Source of the DNA: Myxococcales bacterium
Lineage (GTDB): Bacteria; Myxococcota_A; Polyangia; Palsa-1104; JAEUJZ01
Length of the DNA stretch: 64,000 nt
Assembly: GCA_016794465.1 (NCBI GenBank)
Contig: JAEUKA010000024.1
Location: 71,511 to 135,510 of the forward strand
Direction: 5' to 3'
Part shown: positions 36,945-45,442 of the stretch, piece by piece
Position numbering within the stretch: the first letter of the stretch is position 1
Layout: the number at the start of each line of letters is the position of its first letter
Translations under genes and position numbers: made by a program
The notes under the pieces: generated by a model
Told to the model about the DNA's origin: nothing
What the model saw: only the letters and a program-made list of their open reading frames with translations
The model's database searches: none

Positions 36945-37175
36945 ATGAGGAATCTGAGCTTGCATGTCTCCGTCCCGGACGACCGCCGCGTGGTGCTTCA
37001 GCTTCCCGACGACGTTGATCCGGGTGATGTCGAGCTGACCGTCATCGTGCGGAAGAGTCGCAAGGCCACCGGCGAAGACTCGTTTCTGCATCGCCTGCAC
37101 GATCTGCACGTCGACCGCTGGCCCGGACAAGCGACCTTCAGCCGCAGCGAACTGTACGACGATGATGGCCGCTAG
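36945..37175 (+). CDS. Small antitoxin-like protein of a PIN-domain module
   Basis: A 76-aa acidic protein (MRNLSLHVSVPDDRRVVLQL start) with an N-terminal beta part of about 35 residues and a C-terminal charged tail (DRWPGQATFSRSELYDDDGR), the layout of antitoxins whose tail wraps the toxin. AAAGGA lies before the ATG. Its end overlaps the PIN gene by 14 bp. I do not recognise a named antitoxin family; the role is inferred from the partner and the overlap. Confidence 0.65.
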   Translation: MRNLSLHVSVPDDRRVVLQLPDDVDPGDVELTVIVRKSRKATGEDSFLHRLHDLHVDRWPGQATFSRSELYDDDGR

Positions 37176-37602
37176 AGTCTTCGTCGACACCAACATCCTG
37201 ATCAATGCGGTCGTGCCCGAGTCCCCGCAGTACTTCCATGCTCGCGGCCTGCTTCGCCGGCTGGAGCGCTCGGAAGCAGAGATGTGGCTGAGTCGTCAGG
37301 TGCTGCGTGAGTTCCTGTCGGCGCTGACCCGGCCACAGTCCTTCGCACAGCGCTATCCACTGGCCGAGCTGCTCCACAACGCAAAAGAGTACGAGCATCA
37401 GTTCGTGGTCGCCGAAGATCACGACTTGGTGACGCAGCAGCTCTATCTGCTGCTCGAGCAGGTTCCGTGCGGTGGCAAGCAGATTCATGATGCGAACATC
37501 GTCGCGACGATGCTCACCTTCAACATCCCGCAGCTTGTGACGTACAACACTGCCGACTTCAACCGCTTCGCCGGCTTGATCGAAGTCGTCTCTACCCTGT
37601 AG
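37162..37602 (+). CDS. PIN-domain ribonuclease toxin (VapC-like)
   Basis: A 146-aa PIN-fold protein. Acidic active-site residues are visible: VFVDTNILINAV (first Asp, residue 9), a Glu in LSRQVLREFLSAL, a Asp in KQIHDANIVATM and the late TYNTADFNRF. PIN toxins cut tRNA or rRNA at specific sites and are held by an antitoxin. Two adjacent ATGs (37162 and 37165) could start it. It forms a two-gene unit with the preceding 76-aa protein and ends 6 bp before the convergent gene at 37609. Confidence 0.85.
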   Translation: MMAARVFVDTNILINAVVPESPQYFHARGLLRRLERSEAEMWLSRQVLREFLSALTRPQSFAQRYPLAELLHNAKEYEHQFVVAEDHDLVTQQLYLLLEQVPCGGKQIHDANIVATMLTFNIPQLVTYNTADFNRFAGLIEVVSTL

Positions 37603-37608
37603 CCACGG

Positions 37609-38415
37609 TTACCGCTCGGTGGGGTCGGGGGAAGTGGGGTCGGGTTCGCCGGGGGCTACGGGGGTGGGCTGGGGGTCGTCTTCGACCTCGGGGAGTCCGG
37701 CGCGGCGACGGGCGGTGGGCTCGATCCGGTCGGCCAGGTCTTTGCGCCCCGCCAGCAGATACAGCCCATAAAAGGCATAGGTCACGCCCTGGTAGCTGTT
37801 CTGCCACGCCGCTGCTGCCTGCGCCTTGCGCTCCTGCGACAGCTGCGCCTCCCGCGACTCGGTCTGCACGTCTTCCAGCGCCGCGTCGAGCAGCGCAATC
37901 GGCGGCTCTAGCTCGTCGATCAGCGCCTCGGTCCGCACCGTCAGCCCCTTGCGCAGCGGCTTGGCGGCAATCGGCTGCTTGCGATACAGCGCCACCACCG
38001 CCCGGCCTCGCTGCAAAAGCTCCACCGATGGCTCGGGCAGCGCCTCGCTGAGCCCATACGCCCGCACCGTCGCCGACCCGTACAGAGCCCCCAGCGTCTC
38101 GCGCTGACCGAGCAGCGTCGCCACCAGCTGCGCATGCGCATCATCGCGCCGCTGCCGAGGCTCCTCATCGTCGAGCAGCTCCGCCGCATGGGCCAGGTCA
38201 GCCTCTTGCACTTCGAGCGCCGCCCGGTCGAGCAGGCCGCCGAGCGCCGCGATGAACTTGTGCGTCAGGTCGGACTTGACCGGACCGTCGGGAAACAGCT
38301 TCGCATGCAGGGCGTCGGCAATCTGCGCCCCATGAATCGCCGCCGAGCTGGTCACGGTGGTGGTCACCGCGAGCCGACTCGCCGCCAACTTCGAGAGCTT
38401 GGAACTTTTGGCCAT
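37609..38415 (-). CDS. Helical protein downstream of a 42-bp repeat array
   Basis: A 268-aa soluble protein beginning MAKSSKLSKLAASRLAV, largely alpha-helical with many Ala/Leu/Glu/Arg and no signal peptide. A central part (about 60-200) has long helical stretches and the last 25 residues are Pro/Glu/Asp-rich. AGGAGGAAAGGT just before ATG 38415 is a strong ribosome site that decides the start; a longer in-frame ORF to 38799 only reads through the repeat array. Like the gene at 20925 it begins MAK, is helical, and has a tandem dyad array in its upstream region. I do not recognise a family. Confidence 0.6.
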   Translation of the reverse strand: MAKSSKLSKLAASRLAVTTTVTSSAAIHGAQIADALHAKLFPDGPVKSDLTHKFIAALGGLLDRAALEVQEADLAHAAELLDDEEPRQRRDDAHAQLVATLLGQRETLGALYGSATVRAYGLSEALPEPSVELLQRGRAVVALYRKQPIAAKPLRKGLTVRTEALIDELEPPIALLDAALEDVQTESREAQLSQERKAQAAAAWQNSYQGVTYAFYGLYLLAGRKDLADRIEPTARRRAGLPEVEDDPQPTPVAPGEPDPTSPDPTER

Positions 38416-38487
38416 ACCTTTCCTCCTGGTGTGAGTGGTTGTCATGGCAAGTAACAAGCCGTGCGCCGATTGATTCCCCGAAATCGC

Positions 38488-38710
38488 CGGATCGCGTGTT
38501 TTTTTTTGAAAGACCCGTTCCGGTGGCGCCGGATCGCCTCTTTCATTTTGAAAGACCCGTTCCGGTGGCGCCGGATCGCCTCTTTCATTTTGAAACACCC
38601 GTTCCGGTGGCGCCGGATCGCCTCTTTCATTTTGAAACACCCGCTCCGGTGGCGCCGGATCGCCTCTTTCATTTTGAAACACCCGCTCCGGTGCCACCGG
38701 AACGCCTCTG
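38488..38710. repeat. Tandem 42-bp repeat array 3 (dyad units)
   Basis: Five units begin at 38488, 38530, 38572, 38614 and 38656, exactly 42 bp apart, with a partial sixth at 38698. The consensus starts CGGATCGCCTCTTTCATTTT and ends GTTCCGGTGGCGC. At each junction is the dyad TCCGG-TGGCG-CCGGA. The array lies between divergent genes starting at 38415 and 38866. Both strands stay open because 42 is a multiple of three, but the neighbouring ribosome sites argue that it is not translated. The rest of 38416-38865 shows no gene. Confidence 0.92.
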
Positions 38711-38865
38711 AGCGACGGAAAGGCCCGCTCCACTGGCCCCAAAAGGGGTGGGGAGAGGTGGCGCCAAGGCTCTTGACAGCGGCTCGACGGAAACGACACA
38801 CTTGGCCTCTCCTACGCGCCCTGCCGCATGCAGCCCGGCGCCCCTTGCACAAAAGGAAACTTCAG

Positions 38866-39657
38866 ATGTCGAAACCGAACTATCGGGTGGTCATCTCGTT
38901 CGATGGCGAGCGAAAGACCTACACGGCCCGCGTTCCCGAGCTTGCCCACTGCACTGCCGAGGGAGCGACCCGCGCCGAGGCGATGTCCCAGCTGGAGCAA
39001 GAGCTGGAGGCGATCTTGGCCAACCTGGCCAGCCAGGGGAAGCTGCCGCCACCGGCGATTGATGATGCTGGCGGCAGTGGCGAGCTGACGGTGAAGGTCA
39101 GCAAAGGGCTGCACCGCGAGCTGCTGTGGCAAGCGGCGAGCGAGGGCGTCGAGATCGGTCAGCTGGCGGGTGAGATGCTGTCGTCCTCGCTGGAGCACCG
39201 CCGCAGTGCCCGGCCCCGTCGCCCAGACGGCCAGCCCGGTGACAACCGAGGCCAGTACGGCGACAACCGAGGGCAGCACAGCGACAACCGGGGGCAGCAC
39301 GGCGACAACCGGGGGCAGCACGGCGACAACCGGGGGCAGTACGGCGACAACCGGGGCCGATCCTATGACGGTGGTGGCCGGCGAGGCGGACCGCAGCAAG
39401 GAGGCCGCTTCCCAGCGCTGCTCGACGACCGCGCCCACTTCATCGAGTACGTGCGCAACCTGGAAGGCGATGCGCGACGCGGCCCGGCTCCTCGGGATGA
39501 CCGACGCGGCGATGGCAGGCCCGATCGAGGCCGACGCGGTGGAGGCCCTGGCCCCGGCAGCGATCGTGGCCCCGACCGAGGCCGACCCAGCTCTGGACCC
39601 GGCGGCGGCGGCGGTGACCACGGCGCCCCCAGCGGCAACTCCGAGCGCGGCAGCTAG
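38866..39657 (+). CDS. HicB-like protein with a repetitive Asn/Arg/Gly tail
   Basis: A 263-aa protein. Residues 1-65 (YRVVISFDGERKTYTARVPEL and ATRAEAMSQLEQELEAIL) match the HicB partial RNase-H-like fold, and about 70-110 (LHRELLWQAASEGVEIGQLAGEML) look like the small DNA-binding helix pair of HicB/CopG-type antitoxins. The C-terminal half is a low-complexity Gly/Arg/Asp/Asn tail with six tandem GDNRGQ(Y/H) heptapeptides (21-bp units, about 125-166). No HicA toxin gene is adjacent, so an orphan regulator is likely. AAAAGGAAAC is the ribosome site. A longer in-frame ORF to 38461 only reads the repeat array. Confidence 0.75.
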   Translation: MSKPNYRVVISFDGERKTYTARVPELAHCTAEGATRAEAMSQLEQELEAILANLASQGKLPPPAIDDAGGSGELTVKVSKGLHRELLWQAASEGVEIGQLAGEMLSSSLEHRRSARPRRPDGQPGDNRGQYGDNRGQHSDNRGQHGDNRGQHGDNRGQYGDNRGRSYDGGGRRGGPQQGGRFPALLDDRAHFIEYVRNLEGDARRGPAPRDDRRGDGRPDRGRRGGGPGPGSDRGPDRGRPSSGPGGGGGDHGAPSGNSERGS

Positions 39658-39659
39658 GC

Positions 39660-41033
39660 TCACATCGCGTCCTCTCCATGGGCGTCGTTGAGCCAGTTGT
39701 AGAGCGTCTTGACATCGACTCCTAGCTTCTCGGCGGCGCGGGCACGATGGCCGCCGCACTGCGCCAGCGCCCACGCGGCATAGCGGCGCTGGACGGTGCG
39801 GATGGGCAGGATCTCTCCTTCCAGAAAGGGAGTCCGGTTCGGCTCGGACGAGAGCAGCGAGGGCGGCAGATCTTCCGGCTCCACTTCCTGACCGCGTGAC
39901 AGCACGCACGCGCGCTCGATGACGTGGGACAGCTCGCGCACATTGCCGGGCCACTCATAGTCAAGGAGCTGCTTCATCGCTTGATGAGAGATCCGCACGA
40001 CCGGCGACTGGGGATGACGGACTCTCTGTTCTTCAAGGAAGTGCGCCGTCAAAAGAGGAATGTCTTCCCGTCTCTGCCGCAGAGGCGGTAGCTGCAGCGA
40101 GACGACATCCAGCCGATAAAACAGATCCTCGCGAAAGCTGCCGGCGCGCACGGACTGCCGCAGATCCCGATGGGTGGCAGCCACCACCCGGACATCGATC
40201 TTGCTCGCGCGATCAGAGCCAACCGGGCGCACCTGACCTTCCTCTAAGACATGCAGGAGCTTGACCTGAAGGGCCGGCGGAATGTCGCCAATCTCGTCGA
40301 GAAACAGCGTCCCGCCATCGGCCTGCGCAAACAGTCCGCGCCGACTGCGGGCGGCCCCGGTGAAGGACCCCTTTTCGTGTCCGAACAGCTCACTCTCCAG
40401 CAGGCCTTCGGGCAGCGCGGCGCAGTTGACTTCGACAAAGGGTCCGCTGGCTCGGCGGCTCTCGGCATGAACGACGCGGGCAAACAGTCCCTTGCCGGTT
40501 CCGGTTTCCCCTCCTATCAGCAGGGGTACGTCGGCGGCGGCCACTCTTTCCAGCGTATCAAACAGCGCCCGCATCGGAGCACTGTGTCCGATGAGCGCAG
40601 CCCGACCAAAGCGCTCCCGCAGCGTGGTCCGAAGGGCATCGGCCTCGCGGCGCAGGCGAGAGTCCTGAATCGCCCGGCGCAAAAAAATCACCAGCTCATC
40701 GATCGCAAATGGCTTGGTCAGATAGTGATACGCGCCTTGGCGGATCGACTCGATCGCGCTGTCGATGGCTCCGTGCGCAGTCATGATCAGCGTGGGCCGA
40801 TCCGGGGCATGGGAGCGCGCCTTGTTCATCAGCGTCAGACCGTCCATCTCGGGCATCCGCAGGTCGGTCACCAGGGCATCAAAGTGCTGCTCGGTGAGCA
40901 GGGCCAGCGCCGCCCGTCCCGACGACGCTGCTACCGCAGAAAAGCCACAGTCACAGAGTCCATCACACAGGGTCTGCGCCATCTCTAGCTCATCATCGAC
41001 GATGAGAACGCGCCCGCTCAGGTCAGTTGCCAT
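39660..41033 (-). CDS. NtrC-family sigma-54-dependent response regulator
   Basis: A 457-aa activator. The receiver domain (about 7-120) has phospho-acceptor D57 in [11 protein letters not shown] and the Lys of LTKPFA. The AAA+ domain (about 150-375) has Walker A GETGTGKG, the sigma-54 contact loop written GSFTGA (usual GAFTGA) and Walker [10 protein letters not shown]. The C-terminus is a Fis-type helix-turn-helix ([21 protein letters not shown]). Its start overlaps the histidine kinase end by 11 bp. It likely binds the TTCCCG/CGGGAA palindromes at 42596-42710 to switch on the efflux operon from its sigma-54 promoter. Start 41033 fits the family; 41084 is an earlier ATG. Confidence 0.95.
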   Translation of the reverse strand: MATDLSGRVLIVDDELEMAQTLCDGLCDCGFSAVAASSGRAALALLTEQHFDALVTDLRMPEMDGLTLMNKARSHAPDRPTLIMTAHGAIDSAIESIRQGAYHYLTKPFAIDELVIFLRRAIQDSRLRREADALRTTLRERFGRAALIGHSAPMRALFDTLERVAAADVPLLIGGETGTGKGLFARVVHAESRRASGPFVEVNCAALPEGLLESELFGHEKGSFTGAARSRRGLFAQADGGTLFLDEIGDIPPALQVKLLHVLEEGQVRPVGSDRASKIDVRVVAATHRDLRQSVRAGSFREDLFYRLDVVSLQLPPLRQRREDIPLLTAHFLEEQRVRHPQSPVVRISHQAMKQLLDYEWPGNVRELSHVIERACVLSRGQEVEPEDLPPSLLSSEPNRTPFLEGEILPIRTVQRRYAAWALAQCGGHRARAAEKLGVDVKTLYNWLNDAHGEDAM

Positions 41034-42516
41034 GGGGAATCGTCTCCTCTGCTTGCAAAAGCACAATCTCGGCACAGGTTCCACCCGCAGGCAGAGCCCG
41101 AATGCGCAGGCTGCCCCGATGGCTCTTTACGATCTCATGGGTGATGGCCAGGCCGAGTCCAGTCCCTTGGCCGATGGGCTTGGTGGTAAAGAACGGCTCC
41201 ATCGCCCGCGCCGCCGCCTCCTCCGAGATGCCCGCGCCGTTGTCGGTGACGCGGAACAGCACCTGATGTTCCGACTCACACACCCGCAGCACCACCTGAC
41301 CGTGCAGAGGACACGCCTCCCAAGCGGCATCACAGGCATTGATCAGCAAGTTGACCAGCGCCTGTTCCAAAAGACGCGGCTCGCCCCGAATGGCAGGCAG
41401 CGCGGCGCCGGTCGGTGTCTCAAAGCGCAGCTCGGTCTTCGTCGCCATGAAGCGATGCCGCACCAAGTCCATGGCCCCGCGACAGATGTCTTCCGGACAG
41501 AGCCGATTGGCGCTGGGCGCCTGATCCCGAACCAGTCCCAGCAGACCGCGAATCACCTGCCCCATGCGGATGGCTTGCTCCTGAATCACTTGGGCACTGC
41601 GCAGGCCGCGCTCGTCGGACGCAAGCCGGGTAACGAGCTGCTCGGCACGTCCGGTGATGATTCCCAGCGGAGTGGACAGCTCGTGCGTAATTCCCATCGC
41701 CAGCGTTCCCAAGGTGGCCGCGCGACTCGCTCGCTCTAGCTCTGCTTCGCGACGGCTGTGCGCTTCTTCCACGGCCAGCGCTTGCTGCACCCGCAGCTCT
41801 TGTCTCTGCCAGTGGAGCGCGATTCCCCCCAGCACCAGCACCACCAGCGCAGCCACCACGATCGAAAGCAGCGTCAGAGCACTGGCTTTCGCTTCTCGAT
41901 CCCGCGCCCGGGCCGCCGTCGCCACCGCCGCAACCCAGTACCGCTTTGCCGGCCCTGGGGGTCCCACTTGAAAGCTGGCCAGACCCACCACCGCCGCTCG
42001 CCGGGGGAGTCCCAGCGCCGCCGCCGCATCACGATGCAGCCGCGCCGTGCCCAGTCCGTGCTGAGTCTCCTCACGCAGCAGCTGGGGGTCGGTCGGCTGT
42101 CCGGTCAGCGTCACAAATCCCGGGGTAGAAGGCGCCCAGACCAAGACCAGCCACCGCTCCGGCTGCTGGAGCTGCTGAAGTCTCTTGAGTGCCTCCGCCA
42201 GCGTCGCTGCCGTCGGACTTGGCTGACCTGGCTGACTGGGCTGACTGGGGCCAGCGGACAAGAGCGTCTCCAGGTGGGCGGCCAGGCTGCGGGCCAAGCG
42301 CTCTTGATGTTGTCCGAAGTCCTCCATCGACTCTGCATGCCGCCTCTTGACATCCCACATCGCCAGGCCCGCGATCGTCAGCACCGCCAGCAGCGTCCAG
42401 CCGACCAGCTTCACCGAGCGCGAGCGCAGCCATGCCACCCAGATGAGGGGCTGCTCCTTGGCTCGTGACATCAGCTGCTGCACCCACGCGGGTCCATCCA
42501 TGGAATGGAGGACCAA
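41023..42516 (-). CDS. Membrane sensor histidine kinase
   Basis: A 497-aa kinase with two transmembrane helices (about 35-54 and 213-235) enclosing a periplasmic domain of about 155 residues. The DHp H-box is MGITHELSTPLG (His278) and the ATP-binding domain has NLLINACDAAWEA (N box), VTDNGAGI (G1) and QGTGLGLAI (G2). It precedes and overlaps its response regulator, so the two form one unit. The periplasmic domain is not recognised; the stimulus may be an efflux substrate or envelope stress. Several Met near the N-terminus (42516, 42501, 42471) could start it. Confidence 0.92.
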   Translation of the reverse strand: MVLHSMDGPAWVQQLMSRAKEQPLIWVAWLRSRSVKLVGWTLLAVLTIAGLAMWDVKRRHAESMEDFGQHQERLARSLAAHLETLLSAGPSQPSQPGQPSPTAATLAEALKRLQQLQQPERWLVLVWAPSTPGFVTLTGQPTDPQLLREETQHGLGTARLHRDAAAALGLPRRAAVVGLASFQVGPPGPAKRYWVAAVATAARARDREAKASALTLLSIVVAALVVLVLGGIALHWQRQELRVQQALAVEEAHSRREAELERASRAATLGTLAMGITHELSTPLGIITGRAEQLVTRLASDERGLRSAQVIQEQAIRMGQVIRGLLGLVRDQAPSANRLCPEDICRGAMDLVRHRFMATKTELRFETPTGAALPAIRGEPRLLEQALVNLLINACDAAWEACPLHGQVVLRVCESEHQVLFRVTDNGAGISEEAAARAMEPFFTTKPIGQGTGLGLAITHEIVKSHRGSLRIRALPAGGTCAEIVLLQAEETIPHGN

Positions 42517-42595
42517 GTGAGCAAGCTTCGGGCCAGCTGTAATCCAGCGGTTCCCGTCGAGATGCTACAAACCCAGCCGGTGGTGCGCGGAAGTT

Positions 42596-42710
42596 TTCCC
42601 GACTGTTCGGGAAATATTCCCGATTCCAGATGGAGCGTTTTGCTGCTCATAGCCGTCTGTTGTCTGCCACCGAGCCCGCTTCCGCCAGCCCCGATCGGGA
42701 AAATTTCCCG
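42596..42710. promoter_or_regulatory. Three palindromes, candidate upstream activator sites
   Basis: TTCCCGA-CTGT-TCGGGAA at 42596-42613, CGGGAA-ATA-TTCCCG at 42608-42622 (overlapping the first), and CGGGAAA-A-TTTCCCG at 42696-42710. All share the half-site TTCCCG/CGGGAA. They lie about 80-190 bp upstream of the sigma-54 promoter and also upstream of the histidine kinase start, the usual place for NtrC-type enhancer sites. A single half-site TTCCCG also occurs at 42551. Confidence 0.7.
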
Positions 42711-42786
42711 GGCCGCCGACCCCGGACCGGGCTGACTTCTGGCGCAGTCACGCTGGGTGCCGTCGCAGTCGCTCGATTTTCCGCGC

Positions 42787-42802
42787 TGGCATGACGGCTG
42801 CA
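42787..42802 (+). promoter_or_regulatory. Sigma-54 promoter of the efflux operon
   Basis: TGGCATGACGGCTGCA matches the sigma-54 consensus TGGCAC-N5-TTGCA: GG at -24 and GC at -12 with exact spacing. The transcript would start near 42813, three bases before the ATG of the TolC-like gene. The activator-like palindromes upstream and an NtrC-type gene next door support it. Confidence 0.75.
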
Positions 42803-42815
42803 TTCCCTTCGCAAT

Positions 42816-44237
42816 ATGTGCAGGGTTTCTCTCATTCCGACACGCCTCAGCGCGCTGGTCCTGCTGTGGGCCGCGTCCTCGGTGATGGCTGCCCCTCCGA
42901 CCACCGCAAGTGAACCGGCGCTCTCTGCGTCGGCCATGACCGCACTCCCGACCATGACGCTCAGCGAGGCCCTGGCGTATGCGCGCCAGCATCAACCGAC
43001 GCTGCGAGCGGCCCAGGCCCGCATCGAAGTGGCCAAGCGAGCGGCCCAGTCCGTCCGGGCCGAGTGGCTCCCGCAGCTTGGCGCCACCGCCCAGATCTTT
43101 TACGGAACGATGAACAACAGCACCGCGATGTTTTTGGGCGTGCGGACGACTGACTTGCCGCGCATCGGAGGCAGTCGCAGCGACGGGAGCTGGGCCGATG
43201 CGTATCCGTCCTCGGTGATCGGGCTGGGCCTGCGACAGAACGTCTACGACTTCGGTCGCTTGGCAGCGCTGGCGATGGCCGCTGATGCAGAAGCCGCCGC
43301 CACTCGCTACCGCGCCGCGCAGGAAGAGCTGGATGTGGCGCTGCAAGTGGAGTCGATGTTTTATGCCGTGCTCGCCGCCAAAGCCGTCGAGCGGGCCGCC
43401 GAAGATGCCTACAAGCGGGCCGCGCTGCGTCGGGACATGGCCAAAGTCAGCGTCGAAAAAGGACTCCGTCCGCCCATCGATCTGACGCGTGCTGAGGCTG
43501 ATCTGACCCGCTTTGAGGTCGGTCGAACCCGCGCACACGGCAGCATCGAGTCTGCGCAGGCACTGTTTGCTGCCGCCGTAGGAGCGCCCGAGCCGCTGCT
43601 GGATGCGTCGGGTACAGTCGAGGAATCGGCTCCGCTGGCCCCGCTTGGCCAGGCGCTGGAACAGGCACTCACCCACGATCCGGGGGTTCGGGCGGCGCTG
43701 GAAAAGCTGGTCAGTCAGCAAGCCCTGACGCGCGCCACCATCCGTCAGTGGGCACCGAGCCTGACGCTGACCGCCGGGGTGAGCGGGCGTGCGGGTGGGG
43801 CGCCTTCCAACAGCGGTCCATCGGGACAGTCTGGCTGGCTTCCCAGTGTACCGAACTGGGACATTGGACTGATCCTGCAAGCGCCGCTGTTCGACGGAGT
43901 GCTGCTCGCGCGGCGGAGCCAGAGTCAAGCGCAGGAAGAGGTGCTGAAACAGGAAGTCGAGGTCACGCGGCGGCGTCTGCTGGCGGAGATTCAGCGTGCC
44001 TACACCAGCTTTCGGATCGCAGAGTCCTCCCTGCCGGCACTTCAGTCGGCCACGGTTGCAGCGCAGAAAAACTATGACCAAGCCAGCGCTCGCTTTCGCG
44101 CCGGCCTGAGCACCAGCGTCGAGCTGGCCGATGCCGAAGCCTTGCGCACCGACAGTGAAATCCAGCTCGCCGTGGGTCGTTTTGAGATCGCTCGTGCCCG
44201 CGCCACCTTCCATCGCAGCATCGCAAGTGGCCTATAG
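42816..44237 (+). CDS. TolC-family outer-membrane efflux protein
   Basis: A 473-aa protein with a signal peptide (about 1-26, ending VMA-AP) and the two-fold repeated helical layout of TolC/OprM proteins: long helices with AARLRAAQARIEVAK-type periodicity at about 45-90 and 205-250, LRQNVYDFGR and LILQAPLFDGV as the two barrel strand turns, and a last helix pair ending RATFHRSIA. It forms the exit duct of a tripartite pump with the two following genes. No lipobox is visible. The predicted sigma-54 transcript would give almost no leader before this ATG; a later start would lose the signal peptide. Confidence 0.92.
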   Translation: MCRVSLIPTRLSALVLLWAASSVMAAPPTTASEPALSASAMTALPTMTLSEALAYARQHQPTLRAAQARIEVAKRAAQSVRAEWLPQLGATAQIFYGTMNNSTAMFLGVRTTDLPRIGGSRSDGSWADAYPSSVIGLGLRQNVYDFGRLAALAMAADAEAAATRYRAAQEELDVALQVESMFYAVLAAKAVERAAEDAYKRAALRRDMAKVSVEKGLRPPIDLTRAEADLTRFEVGRTRAHGSIESAQALFAAAVGAPEPLLDASGTVEESAPLAPLGQALEQALTHDPGVRAALEKLVSQQALTRATIRQWAPSLTLTAGVSGRAGGAPSNSGPSGQSGWLPSVPNWDIGLILQAPLFDGVLLARRSQSQAQEEVLKQEVEVTRRRLLAEIQRAYTSFRIAESSLPALQSATVAAQKNYDQASARFRAGLSTSVELADAEALRTDSEIQLAVGRFEIARARATFHRSIASGL

Positions 44238-44251
44238 GCCAGAGGCTCTCT

Positions 44252-45442
44252 ATGACCGTACATACCTACAAAGATTCCCACTCACAGATCCGGATTCCTA
44301 TCGGCATTGGACTGGGAGTGGTGCTGATTGGAGTCGTGACCGGCGTGCTGTATCTGCGCGCTCGCTCGGAGATCAATCAGGTCGCACTCAGTGCCCATCC
44401 CAAGGGTGTCTCGACGGTGATGGCGCAGGCTTCGCAGTATCGACCCTCGCGGCGCTATGTCGGTACGATTGCACCATGGCTGGAGGCGCGAATTGGTCCA
44501 CAGTTTGCCGCCGCTTATGTAGATACGGTACTGGTACGGCCCGGCGATGCGGTTCACAAGGGACAGGTGCTGGCCACGCTCGACTGCAAGAGTGCTTCGG
44601 CGCAGAGCCGAGCGATGCAGATGCAGGCGCGGGCGCTCAGTGCCACGCAGGAAGCGATGGCCAACGAAGCGGGTCGGATGTCGGGGCTGCTGGAAGGGGG
44701 CTTTGTCTCTCCCAATGAAGTCGAGCGCCGGATTGCGGACAGTGCGAGCAAACAGGCCGAGCTGCTGGCGGCCAATGCGCGGCTGGTCCGTGCCTCGCTA
44801 GAGGTCGATGACTGCATCCTGCATGCTCCGTTTGATGGCGAGATTGCCGACCGAATGCTCGATCCTGGCGGCTTTGCGCGGCCCGGCTCGCCGATCCTGC
44901 TGATGGTCGCGCGTGAGCGAGTGCGGGTCCTGGTCGATGTGCCCGAGAGTGACTTTGCCCACGTCAGCGAAGGGACCAAGGTCCAGCTGCGGGTGGTGGC
45001 GCTGGGCACGACGATGCAGGGAGTGATTGCCCGGCGCGCTCCTTCTGCAGATACGGCGACAAGAACGGTGCATGCAGAGGTGGATCTTGCGGACGCGCAG
45101 AGACGCATTCCGGTAGGAACCACGGCAGAGCTCACGATCGAGATCGGCGAGCCGCAGCCGGCCACCGAGATTCCGCTGCGATCCGCTGCTGTGCGCGGGG
45201 ATTCCGCGACTCTGTTTGTGGTGACAGAGGGCGTGGCGCACAAGCGGAAAGTTGCGGTGCTCGGGGAAGCGGGCGGGAGCTTGTTTGTGGAACCCACACT
45301 GACGGCGGGAACGCACGTGGTCAGTGAAGGACGCGCGCTGCTGAAAGACGGCGATGCAGTGAGCGCCCAGCTTGAGCGCACTCACGTCAAGCCAGTCACT
45401 CCGGCTGCACCGGCTGCGGCAGCAAAGGGGGACCGACCATGA
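44252..45442 (+). CDS. RND efflux periplasmic adaptor (membrane fusion protein)
   Basis: A 396-aa adaptor with one N-terminal membrane anchor (about 15-36). The lipoyl/barrel-sandwich half motifs (YVDTVLVRPGDAVHKGQVLATLDC and DDCILHAPFDGEIADRMLDPGGFARPGSPIL) flank a helical hairpin (about 110-185), followed by the beta-barrel domain (about 230-300) and membrane-proximal domain. It starts 14 bp after the TolC stop and its end overlaps the RND start by 4 bp (ATGA). It links the inner-membrane pump to the outer-membrane duct. Confidence 0.94.
   Translation: MTVHTYKDSHSQIRIPIGIGLGVVLIGVVTGVLYLRARSEINQVALSAHPKGVSTVMAQASQYRPSRRYVGTIAPWLEARIGPQFAAAYVDTVLVRPGDAVHKGQVLATLDCKSASAQSRAMQMQARALSATQEAMANEAGRMSGLLEGGFVSPNEVERRIADSASKQAELLAANARLVRASLEVDDCILHAPFDGEIADRMLDPGGFARPGSPILLMVARERVRVLVDVPESDFAHVSEGTKVQLRVVALGTTMQGVIARRAPSADTATRTVHAEVDLADAQRRIPVGTTAELTIEIGEPQPATEIPLRSAAVRGDSATLFVVTEGVAHKRKVAVLGEAGGSLFVEPTLTAGTHVVSEGRALLKDGDAVSAQLERTHVKPVTPAAPAAAAKGDRP

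Noticed and set aside
38442..38852. A minus-strand peptide of repeated MKEAIRRHRNGCFK units
   Set aside because: Any 42-bp repeat yields open frames; no ribosome site precedes it, and the strong ribosome site of the next gene starts at 38415.
38461..38865. In-frame extension of the HicB-like gene through the 42-bp array
   Set aside because: The extended product is a repeated 14-residue peptide; the ribosome site and family start are at 38866.
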